DNA of 64,000 nt from Favolaschia claudopus. Its lineage: Eukaryota > Basidiomycota > Agaricomycetes > Agaricales > Mycenaceae. The translations under genes were made by a program, and so were the position numbers. This document shows positions 12,014-23,802 of the stretch, one piece after another; position 1 is the first letter of the stretch, and every line of letters begins with the position of its first letter. The notes beneath the pieces were generated by a model. The model was not told the DNA's origin. It worked only from the letters and a program-made list of their open reading frames with translations, and searched no databases. The DNA lies in assembly GCA_037176885.1 (NCBI GenBank), contig JAWWNJ010000310.1, positions 1 to 64,000 of the forward strand, in the 5' to 3' direction.

Positions 12014-13260
12014 TTATAATGTTGTGGGGGGACCCGTCGATGAGGACGAGTACTTTTTCACGGCATATGCCGCCTGCCGAGGATTGAATCCATACCGATA
12101 AGCGTCCCGGTATCGATTGCAATGTCGAAAGAAGCGTCGGATTGTGTCGACAGAAACCTCATCAAGACACTCCGGTACCAATTTTTTGGCAGTGGGAAAG
12201 GTGCCATCTGCACGCTCCCGGAAACCTGTGCCAAAACAGCTCAGAAACTTTGATGTGTGGAAACAATCCACTCACGACGCTTGGCCTCCCCCCAAACCAT
12301 TTCAATGGGATTCAACTCGCAATGAAATTTGGCAGAAACAGGCAAATGTGACCCCGCTTCTCAATGAGAACCTGCAGAAGTGGTTTTTCACCTTTGAAAT
12401 CAGCCTGCATGCTGAGGAGACGCTGCATGCAACAGTTAATATCGCGTGAGTCGTCATCGTCGAACTCCTGCTCGTCGGCTTCGTCTGCCGGCCTCCCTGC
12501 CCTCACGGCGTGCCTTTGCCTCAGCATCCCGGGCCTTTTGGGATCGCGCGCAATCCGAGCACACAGCGACAACACGAGTGCCGCGCGCACGGGCAGAATC
12601 CTCCAACTGTGTTAACAAACCCGCTCCTGCAAAACACGCTCCATACCGGGCCACGCACCGTGCTCTGCTTACTGCGAGCCTTCTTGGTGAGGCCGTTTGC
12701 GTCGCGCCAGAGCGATGTCCGTGAGCGTCCCTTGACTGGCGGCTCTGCGGGACAAGAATGTCCGCGTCCTCACGTCGCCGCTTGCGCGCATCGAGCTGCC
12801 ACAGCACAACTTTAGATTGTGGACACCATATGCATGCGCAGAGTACACACCTGGGCGTCCGTAAGCGGCTTGCGCTTCGACCCCCCACCCACACCTTCGT
12901 CTTTTTCACCTGATCATCTCCCTCAAACTCGGTTTCAGCGCCGCTTTCATCCACGAAGTCCGGGTCCTCGGTTTGGGCACTGGCTTCAGCTGCCTTTGAG
13001 CGTGCTGTCTGGGTTGATTTCTTCGTCTGGGGGCCGCTCGCAGCTTGGCTTGCCTCAGCATCCGTCGACGCGGACACTCAACTCTACCTCAGCGACTGCC
13101 AGAACTCTTGGCCGGCCTTCGACGAATGCTATGAATTTTACAAGTCCCTCTTTCAAAGCTTCAAGTCCTTCTTCAATCTCGGCGTTCATCGTGTATTGGC
13201 TCGCGATTACGATCAAGCTCTCCTTGTTTGAATCAACGTTCCATCAGCGCCGTTTTTTAA
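12014..13260 (-). pseudogene. DDE transposase remnant, basidiomycete type
   Basis: Read on the minus strand, pieces of a DDE-superfamily transposase follow in order across frames. An acidic N-terminal segment around 13077-12880 ends in EFEGDD. Then come INCCMQRLLSMQADF and GHICLFLPNF, next KFHCELNPIEMVWGEAKRRE (the block with the last catalytic glutamate), and then LDEVSVDTIRRFFRHCNRYR and AAYAVKKY. This block order is characteristic of large transposases annotated in agarics as DDE endonucleases. At least three frame changes separate the parts. No target duplication was identified. Confidence 0.7.
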
Positions 13261-14958
13261 TAGTGCACATTCAATAGTCTCGTAACAAGACTTTATATAC
13301 TCCTGCGTGTATCCATTCAACTTCTTTGCGGAACCGTTGATTCAACATGGCCACCTCAGATCTCTGAGTCTAAGTTCAACGTTCAACGATGATCATCATC
13401 TCTTGGGTTTTGCCAATCAATTTCGCCTCCCTCTGCGCCAAGAAGTAACGCGGGGCAGCAGTAAATCGGCAATCCGAATCTATTCAGAGAGTGGCCTTTT
13501 GGTCGAGGTAAGCTATCTCGTTTCTGCTCACCCATATACATAGCTCAACAACTTCACCAGAAAAATGATAATGAGGTTGCCTGTCATTGCACCTCTCGAC
13601 GAAATGTATGCCCTCTCTGACTAGCATATGTTATGCTGCTTTCTATCTTGCTCATGTCCGAGTTCCAGGTTCACGTGTCTATCACTGTGCACACGAGCAA
13701 TGCTCGCCGTATGCAATCCCTCTATTCATATGTCTATCCTCAGCTCTGACATCCACCGACAGACCCGGTCGCACCTTCACTCGGTTGTTGCTGTCCCTCG
13801 CTTTCGACACCACTCGGCACGCTCGTAACTCCGTTGTCCCGTCTCCGTTACGCGAGGTCATCCATTGTCGATCTTGCTCTTTTCCGACACCATCACCGGC
13901 CTCGACACCGGCACCGCACCCGTACCCAGCTTGGGCTTCGGCATCCCGACCATCGTCATCGTCTCGTGCTCTTCGGGGAACCTAGCGGCGTCTGTCAGCG
14001 CACGGGATGCAATACGAGAACATTGGGGCCAAGAAGAAGGGGAGGATGGCGATACAACAGATGGATGGTGCAGAATGAGATTATGAATGGTTTGTGGCAG
14101 CAGTGCGCTTTGATTTATATACGCTCAGCACACGCTCATCCTATCTTCAGATTTTAAGAAGTCAACCGATCTAGGCTTTCATTCATCTGACTCGGAACAC
14201 GAGAACTGTCCATCATGAAGACAGTTCTGCCCCAACACGCCTCCAGACGGTCGAGGACTACACCAATCAAGGTTCAATGTCGACGGAGCGATGACGAAGA
14301 CAGAGAAGAGGAGCAAATCAAAGGTCCCACCGTTTGATGTGGAGCAGAATGAGGATCTGGGCGGAAGACAGCAACTTCTGGCGGGATTCGAGAATGGCGA
14401 CGATCGTGACCACAGGCGTGGGTTTCTGCATGGGGGACGAGTCGTTTGAAGCGCTGGTGAAGTTCGTCTACGGTGTCAGAGGATGCATAGTGGCTGATGC
14501 CTGTCGCCACAAAAATTTTGGGCTTCTGAATCTCTTGGCCGAAAATACCACCCTGGTCCACTTCGAGATCTATTTACATTGTAAAGGGAAAAAATGCACA
14601 TTTTCCGTACGATCAGTGTGCAGTATATGATGAATCAGTGCCTTCCCCAAGCAAGGTGTCTTCCGACGCAGTCGGAGCTTCCTAGTGTGAAAAGGAGCCG
14701 CAAAAAGGAATGTGTGAACGCTCCGCTCAGAGCGTCCTTTTTTGAGCCCTTTTGATCTCATTTTATTCTTCCTTTTTCATACTTCCTCTCATTAACCTCA
14801 GTCCTTGCGTAATATATGTTGACTTTTCTATTGAGAGGTATAAAAAGGTGCAGTTGAGAAAAACAACCAAGTTCTAACAAGCTTTTTTGGTAGAACTGTA
14901 AAATCAGTGAAAAAGGAGGGGAAAAAGGGAAGCAAAAAGGGAGGTGTGAATGACCCTA
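13261..14958. other. Mostly gene-free; contains a dispersed coding-like fragment
   Basis: Between about 13827 and 13990 the sequence matches 33560-33845 in blocks (for example CCCGTCTCCGTTACGC and TCCGACACCATCACC), so both are copies of one unidentified repeat or gene fragment. The rest has no recognised product. The motif CAAGACTTTATA near 13285 recurs near 17666. Confidence 0.45.
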
Positions 14959-15252
14959 TTGCCAATTTCGGGTTCCTCAAAGCAAAAAGGGCTGAGGGAC
15001 CAGAGTAGTTGCATATAGTATCCATGAAGGCTGGGTCAACATTCGTCTGGAGGGGCCAGAAAGGTACACACAATTTCGTTCAGACCGCCCAAAAATTTGG
15101 CCAAACCCTTTTTGTCGTGGGAAAATTCAGAAAAAAATTGTTTTTAGACGTATTCTGGGATGCTGAATCCGTTTCTGGACTCAAGTCCAGAAGATAGCGG
15201 TTCGACCCGAAATAAAATTGTTGACTTTGATTGTCCGGAGCTGTACTGTGAG
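14959..15252. repeat. 300-bp dispersed repeat, copy 2
   Basis: Direct repeat of 8407-8717, differing by a deletion of about 20 bp and scattered substitutions. Both copies end in the GATTGTCCGGAGCTGTACTG block, after which the flanks diverge. It abuts the gene-like region that follows. Confidence 0.8.
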
Positions 15253-16637
15253 GCAATTCAAGAGGCAATTGGGAGTGGAATAATCCGTCTATCCTGCAAA
15301 ACTAAGAGGGGGATGTCTGATGTTAAACTACGTGCATTGTTCCCCAAGATGTTCCCTCCTTTGGCAGTACTCTTGTTTCCGTGCAACAAATGCAAAAAAG
15401 GGATACACCTGCACATTTGAAGCAAGTGACTGCACTCTGTGGATCACGCGATTTTGGAGGCTGTCAAGGCAAGCACCGCACCAGATGCCCAGTTGACACG
15501 GTCGGAGAGTGACGCTTCTGAGCTCAACCCCGTCAACTGTACTTTCTGTGGTGAGATTTCAAACGGCGACGACACGTATGCAAATAATTTCGTCTACACT
15601 CTATTTCTTTTGACCTGTGGTTTAGATTTCGGTCCAAGGAGGTTATCCTTCTGCCAGACCCACGAGCTGAAGGAAATTGGGGAGATGAAAGCGTGTTATG
15701 GTATCCAGCTCAATTTACGAAGCACCGACCTTCCGCGCAGAGACCAAGTCGAGAATTTGAATTCCGATACCTCCATTGCATTGGGAGGCCACTCGGTGAA
15801 GGAGAATTCGGACCTCCTTCTCGGATAATACACCGGCATCGCGGTTTTGTGGACGCAATTTTGAAAGTCAAGCTTGCACCTGGACAGGTAAGATTCAACT
15901 TCACGATGAGTGCAGTCTGCTGAGGTATCACTTCACAGCTCGGGAAAATCCGTATCCCTGCTTTCAACTCGGACAGTATTCCCGATGACCACGCTCTCAT
16001 CAAAATCTTCGACGCAGCTCTTCCTACTTTGGTCCATATCTTGGTCACCTTCCCTTCCGATCATCCTGTCATTGATTCGTACAATCAATACTTCATGGAT
16101 AGGCCAGAAAATCATCGAGACGACCAGGAGATAATTAGTCTATGGCTTCCCGGCGGGCCGCATGAGCCTTGCAATGAACTGTTGGCCTTGATGATACGGC
16201 CAACGGAACAGTTGCAGACACGTCGCCCTGCCACTGTCTCAAGTGATGAGTTGAACCGTCGGGTTTTAGGTGTCGGAAGAACATTGCTGCAGCTGTTAGC
16301 AATTCAGTATGAGCTGGGAGAGCCTCTGGATCTGAACGGTGACCTGTTCCTTGATCTGGTCCAGGAAAATGTTAACCAACTGCCCTCTGAATTCGTCCGT
16401 GCGCAACGCGCTATGATTCTGGCTATGCATGGGGCTGGGCATCCGCGGTCGGATATCTGGATTGTGAGTACTTGTTTGTTTTGTGATGGCACATGGTTTC
16501 ACTATTTGCCCGTCCTCGCACCTCCAGGACCGAGCAGGACTGAGCCGCAAAAATTAAAGTATACACATGGACATGTATATAATGGATATACATATCTTAC
16601 ATTCAATCGGAGGATTCTGGCAAAAAATCACTATTGA
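15253..16637 (+). CDS. Unrecognised protein of a repeated agaric family, partial
   Basis: Coding character is supported by a clean 51-nt intron at 15888-15938, which joins KLAPGQ to LGKIRIPAFN in frame. The upstream part reads LPDPRAEGNWGDESVLWYP, suggestive of a small Tudor-like or barrel segment. Before it lies a cysteine-rich stretch (CNKCKKG, NCTFCGE). The downstream exon continues through HILVTFPSDHPVIDSYNQYF and RVLGVGRTLLQLLAIQYELG. The upstream exons need at least two further frame changes, so the start is uncertain. From memory of the group, related sequences are multicopy in agarics and of unknown function. The last codons before 16637 may be intron read-through. Treat as partial or decaying. 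Confidence 0.5.
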
Positions 16638-17795
16638 AAAAATGCCGTTGAAATCCGTCCAAGAGTTGACAAGTTTGAAGCCAAATTTGAAGATAAAGCT
16701 AATTCCTCCGATTAAATGAAAGGTTTACTAGCAGCTAGGACACGATAGGCCGGAGACATATTAGCAATTAGGCCGTGAATTCCGCCTGGACCCACAGCAA
16801 ACTCGCGATCGAAGCTAGCTTCGCATTCGGGTGTGCCTGTGAACTGACACTGAGAAAACAAATGAGAATGCAGGGCTTTGAGACGCGCACCAAGCCTATC
16901 GGTCTTTCCCCGAAGACGATCAGAAAGGGCAACCAATTTTGCAAAAGGACGACACAAGTTTGCTTGTATGAAAGACGGAATATGTTCTGGCGCAAGGGGC
17001 GACTGCGCCGGAGACTCAAGATAACTTACAAGTTGCAAACACTGGCGCAAATCTGGCTCGCCGTATTGCCTTGAGCAAACGCTCCAATAGCTGCCCACTA
17101 AACAGAATATTTAAGGGACGGAAGGAGCATGAAGCGGAAATACAACTCACCCAGTTTGTCGGCTTCCGAGTCATGTTTAGAAATCACCTTCCAATAATTG
17201 TGTTACATCCCACTTGGTCCCCAACTTCTTTACCTGCGTCTAACATTCAGGATTTCTGATGTGCTTTATTGCCCTTGGGTTATTTATTATTTTTCTACCC
17301 ATGTGCGATTATGCGTGGTCATTCGAGGTGCTCGACATGTCTCTTTTCATTTCATTTTGTTTATACATACATACCTTGATCTTGTTTCAACCTGAATGCA
17401 TGGAGTTGAGCTACCAAATTAATTCTCCCGCTTCGGGAAGGGATTGTTCATTTGAAGTACCTGACCGGGATACAGCTCTTCATCGTTGATACCAGAAGTG
17501 TCCCTTGAGGTTGCGGCGGGAGTTGCACCTCGTTGAACATGCAACATATTTTCAACTGGACCTTCCTAGTCCCCCCGCATTGTATCTGTCAGTTCAGAAC
17601 AACTACATAATGCTTTGACCATTCGTGTTTTATTGCCTCCTGCTGTTGTCTGAACCTAGTCTCGTAAACAAGACTTTATAAACTTTTTTGAAGAAGTCGT
17701 TCAAACGTATATAAAGTCTGAACCCGTGATTTTCTTGCTAATCGGCACACGGATTCCGCTGTTTAGATTAAGTTACTTACAAGTATTCTGTTCCG
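16638..17795. other. Gene-free stretch 3' of the Helitron helicase
   Basis: AT-rich, with no protein recognised. CAAGACTTTATA near 17666 and TATATAAAGTCT near 17708 form an imperfect inverted pair, perhaps part of the Helitron 3' region, but no hairpin followed by CTRR-T was convincing here. Confidence 0.4.
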
Positions 17796-19085
17796 TCAAC
17801 CTCTGGCAATTCTCGATGCAGTAGAGTTTGGGCCATATTGATTATCTGTACGAAGGTCTAACCCTACATGGGCAACTGACTGGCCGTGTGCTTTGTTTAT
17901 GGTCATAGCAAAGGCCAAGCGGACAGGAAATTGGCGGCGTTTCATGTGAATCGCAACTTGTTCAACAGGGGGAGAAATGGTAATGCGAGGGATGAAGGCA
18001 GTTTCGCCGCTGTGGTCACCTCCCAGGAGTCTTATTTCAAGAACTCGAGCAGACATTCTGGTAAGAATTCCTCGAGAGCCATTGCATAGACCTCGAGCTG
18101 CATCTAAGTTTCGGAGTATCATGATAGGACATCCAACTTTAAGCCGCAGTTTTGCTAAAGGTAATCCTGAGGCCCGAATAGAATTGAGATATTCAATTGG
18201 ATATTGGATGTCATTGGCATCAACACCCTCCTCTGTGATTACTGAGTCTGCACTGTTGTAAAGAGATTCCACTCCAGTGAATTTTTCAAGTAGCAGAAGG
18301 TTCAGCTCATCCACATCATCATTGCGTGCAGAAACTATTGTGCCCTCCAAGAAATATCTGTCCTGTTGGTGATTGCCAGGTATTGTTTCAACTTGTGGGT
18401 AGATAGTGTCAGTCAAGCATTTGAGGGTATTGCTTGTCAGTTTCATAACCTCAGGAAGCGTGATATTGTGAGCAGGATCTGTGCGGCGGCCATGTCCAAC
18501 ATCCAAAAGCCACTGTGTAAAGTCTTTATCTTCTTGCCGTGCATTAGGGCCTCCAAGACGCATATTCTGAGTCAGATGAAGCTGATGGACCTTGGACCAC
18601 AGACGCGAGCGCTGGATGCAGGCACCCACTATCTGCTCTCTTCCACCTTTGACGACTACAGGCAATGTCTGCTGGAAGTCACCTCCATATACAACAGTTG
18701 TGCCTCCATATGGGCGGGGATCATTTCGAATATCCTGCATAGTAAGATCCACAGCCTCTGGTGCACGTCGATCTTGCGCAGGTAATTCATCGCAGATGAT
18801 GAGCTTCACCCGTTTCAGGAGATCTGCAAGCAGTGTCCCCTTTGAGATAGGACAGGTCTTCCCATCAAAGAGCTGGATTGGAATTTATGAGCTGTTCTGC
18901 CTCCAATGAGTAGCAAAGCAGCAATACCTGAAGATGCAACACAGAGAACAATCATGCCTTCCCCACGCAAGGCGTAACACAGAGTGTTATAGACATGTGT
19001 TTTTCCAGTCCCCCCCAAGGGGATACCGATCCGCGAAATCCGTACCGGGGGTCGAAGTTTTTTTTTTCAGCGACTTCGGGCGACC

Positions 19086-19532
19086 AGGACCTCTGTTTAT
19101 CCCTATCAATGCCAGATCCCGGTTCGGACAAATTTTGGTGGGGCAGGGCCGGAAGCCTAGATGCCGTTCGGACAAAATTTGGTGGGGAGAGCCAGGGTAC
19201 CTAGATCCGATTCGGACAAAAGTCCGGCTGTCGCAGAGGGTTGAGTTGGCCGAGGACAAGCCGAAGGTCGAGGAAAAAAGCAAATTTCTTGAAGCCCGTC
19301 GAGAAAATCGCTAAATTTGGTTGAAAGAGCGCAAAAAACAGCTCGGGAAGAAAAATCGAGCATTTTTGATGGCGGAAGGCCAGAAATCACCCGCTTTCGG
19401 GGACTTACGGCATGATAGGCTGCATCCGGTTCGGACAAAAACCCCCCAATCTAACCCAAAACCGGTTCGGACAAAAAGTCGGGGTTTGGGCCGATCCGGG
19501 ATCTGGCCTCCAAAGGGATAAACAGAGGTCCT
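19086..19532. mobile_element. hAT-like MITE with perfect 8-bp target duplication
   Basis: 447 bp. Both ends read AGGACCTCTGTTTATCCC inwards, with further similarity including GCCAGATCCCGG. GGGCGACC lies directly outside both ends (19078-19085 and 19533-19540), a perfect 8-bp duplication. Several GTTCGGACAAA repeats line both subterminal regions, likely transposase binding sites. Non-coding. Confidence 0.9.
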
Positions 19533-20010
19533 GGGCGACCCCCCCTCCCGTCCTGCTGCCGTAATATGCCTTATATGGTAAATTCACGTGATCTTCCCAC
19601 CGCCCAGTATCAAATTTATGTGTTTTCGGACTCAACATCAGCATTTGAAGCGAACAATCTGTTATTTTGCACAGTTCCACGTACCTGCACTGTGCAAAAT
19701 TGATATTTCTCAATGTCAGCAACCAGTCTTCTGGACCAAACAACAGCATACACACTGACAGCCGAGCTGCCGAGAGGCCTGAGCGGCGGTCAAACCCATC
19801 TGACGGTGACAATGGTGGCCAGAGTTGGATCTGAAGTACTGAATTGCTAAAATAAGGCTGCAGAACAACGTACCTAGCATATATCTGCTGCATACAACCC
19901 TCAGAACCGAGTTACAAAAAATGATATGAAAGTTTTTTCTCGAGGCCCTTGGGACCCCCCTCCCCCCCTTCTATATAAGGAAATTTCTTATCTCCGAAGG
20001 CCCTTGGTCC

Positions 20011-20922
20011 TAGTGCTGCCGCAAGGTGGAGGCCCTCGGAGGCGAGGTGACCTCACCTTGGCTCCATTACTTTGTATGGTAGTCGAGGTGATGACGCCCT
20101 CGATACTGTTTTCGGACACATCACTTTGATGTTACGCAAACACGCGTGACAGTCTGTGACACTCGCGTCGCGGTTTACTTTCGACTGCTAATTTAACCCT
20201 CTCTCGCATTCAGTGTGTTGGAATTCCGGTAAATACTGTGTACCTACTCTTAAGAAAGACAGATTTACGCGTTATAATGTATTTCTTACGCTCAATGGAT
20301 ATATATTTGTTGATTTTGACTTGCATGTAAAATTGAGGTTCAGAAGACTTTTCAAATGTTCTGGGCTCAGCATTAGTCTCGCAAAAGCGTGTTACATACT
20401 GTTGAATTGATAAATGTGCTTTAACCGCCCATTTTATGCAGCTGGTTCCCGTAAACTCATCTGTGGGTAATTGAACACTGTAAAGCCCATTTGCTCACAA
20501 ACCTACCGAAAATGAGGAAGAGTTGGTCAGTCTTTGTCTCTACATGAAACTTCAGCAACTGTGGTAGCTCTATGTGACATTTTAAGCCATGGTAGCCGTG
20601 ATTCATTCAATCTATACTACTCTTTTCCTATGAAACACATTAATCATATGTAGCTCTATCATGAGCCCCAAAAAACTTCTTGCTTCACAAAAGCAGTACA
20701 TATTGTCTTGTGTAACATATTAGACACTTTTCTCCCACTCTACAGGGCGTCAATGAACACAACAATGTAGAAAGAGTGAAGTTCAAGGCCGTGGGACGGT
20801 GGATTTCCAAATATGGATGACCGAGGCCGCCACCTTGAGGCAAGGTGATGTCACCTCAAGGTGCACCAAGGTTGATGGCCCATCACCTTGAGGTACCTCG
20901 ACCTCACCTTGCGGCAGCACTA
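20011..20922. mobile_element. hAT-like non-autonomous element, TAGTGCTG ends
   Basis: 912 bp with inverted ends TAGTGCTGCCGCAAGGTG. CTTGGTCC flanks both sides exactly (20003-20010 and 20923-20930). Subterminal repeats of CAAGGTGAGGT type occur at both ends. Terminal TAGTGCTG is shared with the element at 35367-35862, which also has an 8-bp duplication, so both may be mobilised by one hAT transposase. It contains no transposase. Confidence 0.9.
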
Positions 20923-21303
20923 CTTGGTCCCCCCAGGTCCATTTAAAAAGAATAATTTTGGGTCATCTTGAGTCACTGACTCCATGATAGCATCAAAGGC
21001 AACCCGTTGCTCTAAATTGAGCCCAGCAATCCGAGGTTGAGCAAGGTTCTGTTGTTCCTCCCGATCATAATTTAGCTGCTCAGCAATGAGACGATTCTCC
21101 TCAAGCTGACCCCAGTCTTCAACTGGTATGGGCATAGGTTTGAAATCATTCAATGACTTTCCTGAACCATGCAGAATAGAATCTAACAGGTATAGGCCAT
21201 AATCATAGACTTGCTCCTCAGTTGGATTTGGAATGCCCTTATGAATCAGTTTATGGCGGAGATCATCACACATGCTGACTTTAAAGCGATCCCATAAAGC
21301 AAC

Positions 21304-21556
21304 TATCAGAATATAAACCGAGGTGGCTGGAAGCCGATAGAGCTCGATCGGAACAAGAGCTGCTGGAGTGCAGGTGCAGGAGCACACGGAGGGGCACAAG
21401 AGAGAAAGACTCAGAGGTCAAGATGGGGGTTAAGAGTAAGAGTGATTGATTGTAGACCATACTCAACTACGGGAAGTATATAGATGTAGATAGATATCAA
21501 GAGATAAGGAACATCCCAACTTGGAATGATGCGAACGAACAAATTCATGTCCTGAC
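21304..21556. mobile_element. 253-bp insertion in RepHel with 6-bp duplication
   Basis: AGCAAC occurs at 21298-21303 and 21557-21562. Removing the insert and one copy joins HDPVA to LWDRFKVSMCDD in frame, the expected Helitron order. The ends (TATCAG and CTGAC) are only weakly inverted. A TATATA box lies inside. It could be a small solo LTR or a minor DNA element; an intron is less likely, given the length and the repeat. Confidence 0.65.
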
Positions 21557-22304
21557 AGCAACTGGGTCATGGAGTGGCCAATTTTCCTTGATAATAGTTG
21601 CAAATAGTTGACGCAGTTGATGTCCAGTCTGCATTACAGCTGCTTCCTCAAAACATTGCTCCCATTCGTTATCATCTTCACGCAATCCACGCGTACGGGC
21701 AAGACATGAAGCATAAAATGTAGGGTGGACAACACCGTCTACAGTCCTGAGATCTTCAAAAGATGTTGCACCTCGTACAACTGTGAGAAGTGTACGAAGA
21801 TAGAATCGTTCTCCAGCTGAAGGTCCTGCAAAAAACATTCGCCCTATGGCAAATCCTCTCTCTCGAATTTTCCATTTTGTCTCTTTTTTCAGCCAAACAA
21901 AAGTCTGAGGGAATTGCTGATATAGAACTCGCCGAGCTGCAGAGAGAGCTGCATTAGCCTTGAAATATGCTGTAAGAGTAGTGTCTTTGGCAGCTGCATG
22001 TTCAACAATTTCTTGGGGATCATCATCTTCATCATAGATAATACTTTGCTGATCAGGAAGGTGTACTTGGAGGCGAACAACTGTTGGCAACTCTTCATGC
22101 ATCTCAAATCTGAGAAGCCGCCAAGTTGCCTCACAGGCAGAGATATAGCGGCTATCAAGATGAAGCTTGATTTCATCGTTCTGTTGCTCTATTGTCAAAG
22201 TGCCCCGATCATGACCCTTGAATACATATTTGTGAATATATTTGGTTGCTTTGATAGAAATGCAGCACTCGATGTTCATGTGGCATTTGAATTCAAGAAT
22301 TGCT

Positions 22305-22354
22305 CTATAACATATGAGTCAGCAAATTCACACACAAAAACAGCTTATCATTAC
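22305..22354 (-). other. Intron in the Helitron Rep region
   Basis: On the minus strand GTAATG opens and TTATAG closes a 50-nt segment with a GCTGAC branch-like motif. Splicing joins RWIVPPSP to AILEFKCHMNIE, which matches the normal Helitron order around this position. Confidence 0.7.
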
Positions 22355-22404
22355 CTTGGAGAGGGGGGAACAATCCAGCGGTTGTCAACTGACCTTGGGT
22401 CTTG

Positions 22405-22880
22405 TTTATTGATCAAGTTTGTAAACATGTTTATAAACACCGGTTTATAAACCGGTTTTCAAATGGTTCTGCCCAGAATCGTTGGTTTTTAATTCATTGT
22501 GGCTGTGTTGAATGCGCCTTGGAAGGCCCAGCCTGCTCACAAGTTTGTCAAGATCAGTGCCGGCCAGACAGCCATACAACATTCATTTCTAATTTGTGCA
22601 CATTCTGCTATGAAATCACAGCTTCGGAGTGTGCCGATACATCAATCACGCAAGTCTGATGGCCAGAAATTGGCTCAAAAAGGAAAGATCCAGCAAATTT
22701 GGGCAGATTTTTTGCTGTTGTCTGCCTCAAATCGTGCCAATCACCTCCCTCAAGCTCACGGAGGCGAAAAATCGAGTAAACGACGGGAAAAATCCGATTT
22801 TGGGCCAATCTTGCCGACGTGTTTGTAAACCGGTTTATAAACACCCTGTTCACAAACAAAAATTAGAAAACCGTTTATAA
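22405..22880. mobile_element. Inverted-repeat element in RepHel, GTTTGTAAAC ends
   Basis: Both ends carry GTTTGT(A/G)AAC followed by tandem GTTTATAAACCGG units, so the terminal 40 bp can pair. About 470 bp separate the Helitron segment ending near NEKGQTR from DPRSVDNRWIV. The exact borders and target duplication are not clear. Non-coding. Confidence 0.65.
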
Positions 22881-23391
22881 TTGGGCTGGCAATTATGTAA
22901 AAACACGACCCTAGTCTGACCCTTTTCATTGATAAACTGGCACCCATTGTCAGGGCGTGCATATAAAGTGTAACCATCATGAGAAAGTTCAGTTTTAGCT
23001 CTGAATGGTTTAGGGTATCCTTTTGAACATTTCCCGTCTTTCATACATGGGGCGGCGGGGTTTTCTGCACCACAGGGATTGTGAACCATAAGTTTCTTCA
23101 CCAATTGATATAAGACTGGATGTTCATTCTCATCAGGCAGCTGTGCAGAGATGACACGATCTATATCTTCAGCATTTTTCAAGCGAGCATAAGCCCTCAA
23201 GAAGATCAACAGATGGAGATGTGGTAGGCCACGCTTCTGGAACTCAATCGTATACACAATGCCTATAATGTCACCAAACGCACCATTCTTGACGTAATTT
23301 AGCAAAATGCGGACTTTTTGACGGAAAACCCGGGTGACCAAATCTGGGCCATCAGAATATGTCTGTCCGGGAAGAAGTGCATCCTTCATTA

Positions 23392-23587
23392 GAGACTTTG
23401 CGGTAGCCACTGGTGGCTATTGGTGGCTAATTTTTATCGGGACCGGATGACAGCCTCTGGGTAGATTAGCCACCATTTGTACTACCTATTCACGGGATGC
23501 TATGGTGGCTAACTCTAGCGGGAGGCTCAAAGAACTATTGCACACGAAGAGCCACAAATAGCTACCGGTGGCTTCCGCAAAGTCTCT
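23392..23587. mobile_element. 196-bp MITE, AGAGACTTTGCGG ends, in RepHel
   Basis: Inverted ends of about 36 bp start AGAGACTTTGCGG and continue with GCCAC/GGTGGCT units. ATT lies outside both ends (23389-23391 and 23588-23590), a 3-bp duplication as in PIF/Harbinger-type elements. Excising it with one ATT joins WFLT to MKDALLPGQT in frame. Related copies lie at 33872, 34920-35013 and 38085-38295. Confidence 0.85.
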
Positions 23588-23802
23588 ATTGTTAAGAACC
23601 AATCTGGCTTTCCTGCAAATTTTGCAATGGCAAGCGAGTCCTGGTAAAGCTGAAATATAAAGCGAGATCCTCCGATGTACTCTAGGATGAAGGCAGGATA
23701 TAACGCTGCCCGCGATCACCTAAGACAGTTTGTGCATCATTTGCAATAGCATCGTTGAGGTCGAGTAGCGGCCCCAGAGAGAAAGAGACAATATAAGCTC
23801 AC

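Larger units (their letters stand above)
19016..20926. mobile_element. Element inserted in the helicase Walker A, CAAGGG ends, nested
   Basis: GTCCCCCC flanks the insert on both sides (19008-19015 and 20927-20934). Removing the insert plus one copy restores the helicase reading GPGGTGKT. The left end starts CAAGGG; the original right end was CCCTTG near 20001-20006, later separated from its flank by the element at 20011-20922. The 8-bp duplication suggests hAT. A second element sits at 19086-19532. No transposase frame is present. Confidence 0.75.
17796..23760 (-). pseudogene. Helitron RepHel, interrupted and truncated
   Basis: Rolling-circle transposase/helicase, read leftwards from about 23760. 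An N-terminal Helitron_like_N segment has AQTVLGDRGQRYILPSS and YIGGSRFIFQLYQDSLAI. The HUH nickase motif is present as GLPHLHLLIFL, and the twin tyrosines as KYIHKYVFKGHDR. A PIF1-type helicase follows, with Walker A split as [17 protein letters not shown] and later motifs [26 protein letters not shown] and MTINKAHGQSVAHVGLDLRT. A 50-nt intron (22305-22354) is still recognisable. Frame changes near 23690 and 18885, four independent insertions and the loss of both ends make it non-functional. The C-terminus after LDLRT is degenerate. Confidence 0.9.

Noticed and set aside
15860..15900. GTAAGA at 15888 as a genuine stop of the upstream frame
   Set aside because: Reading through gives a stop near 15921, but splicing 15888-15938 joins two conserved-looking segments in frame, so it is treated as an intron.
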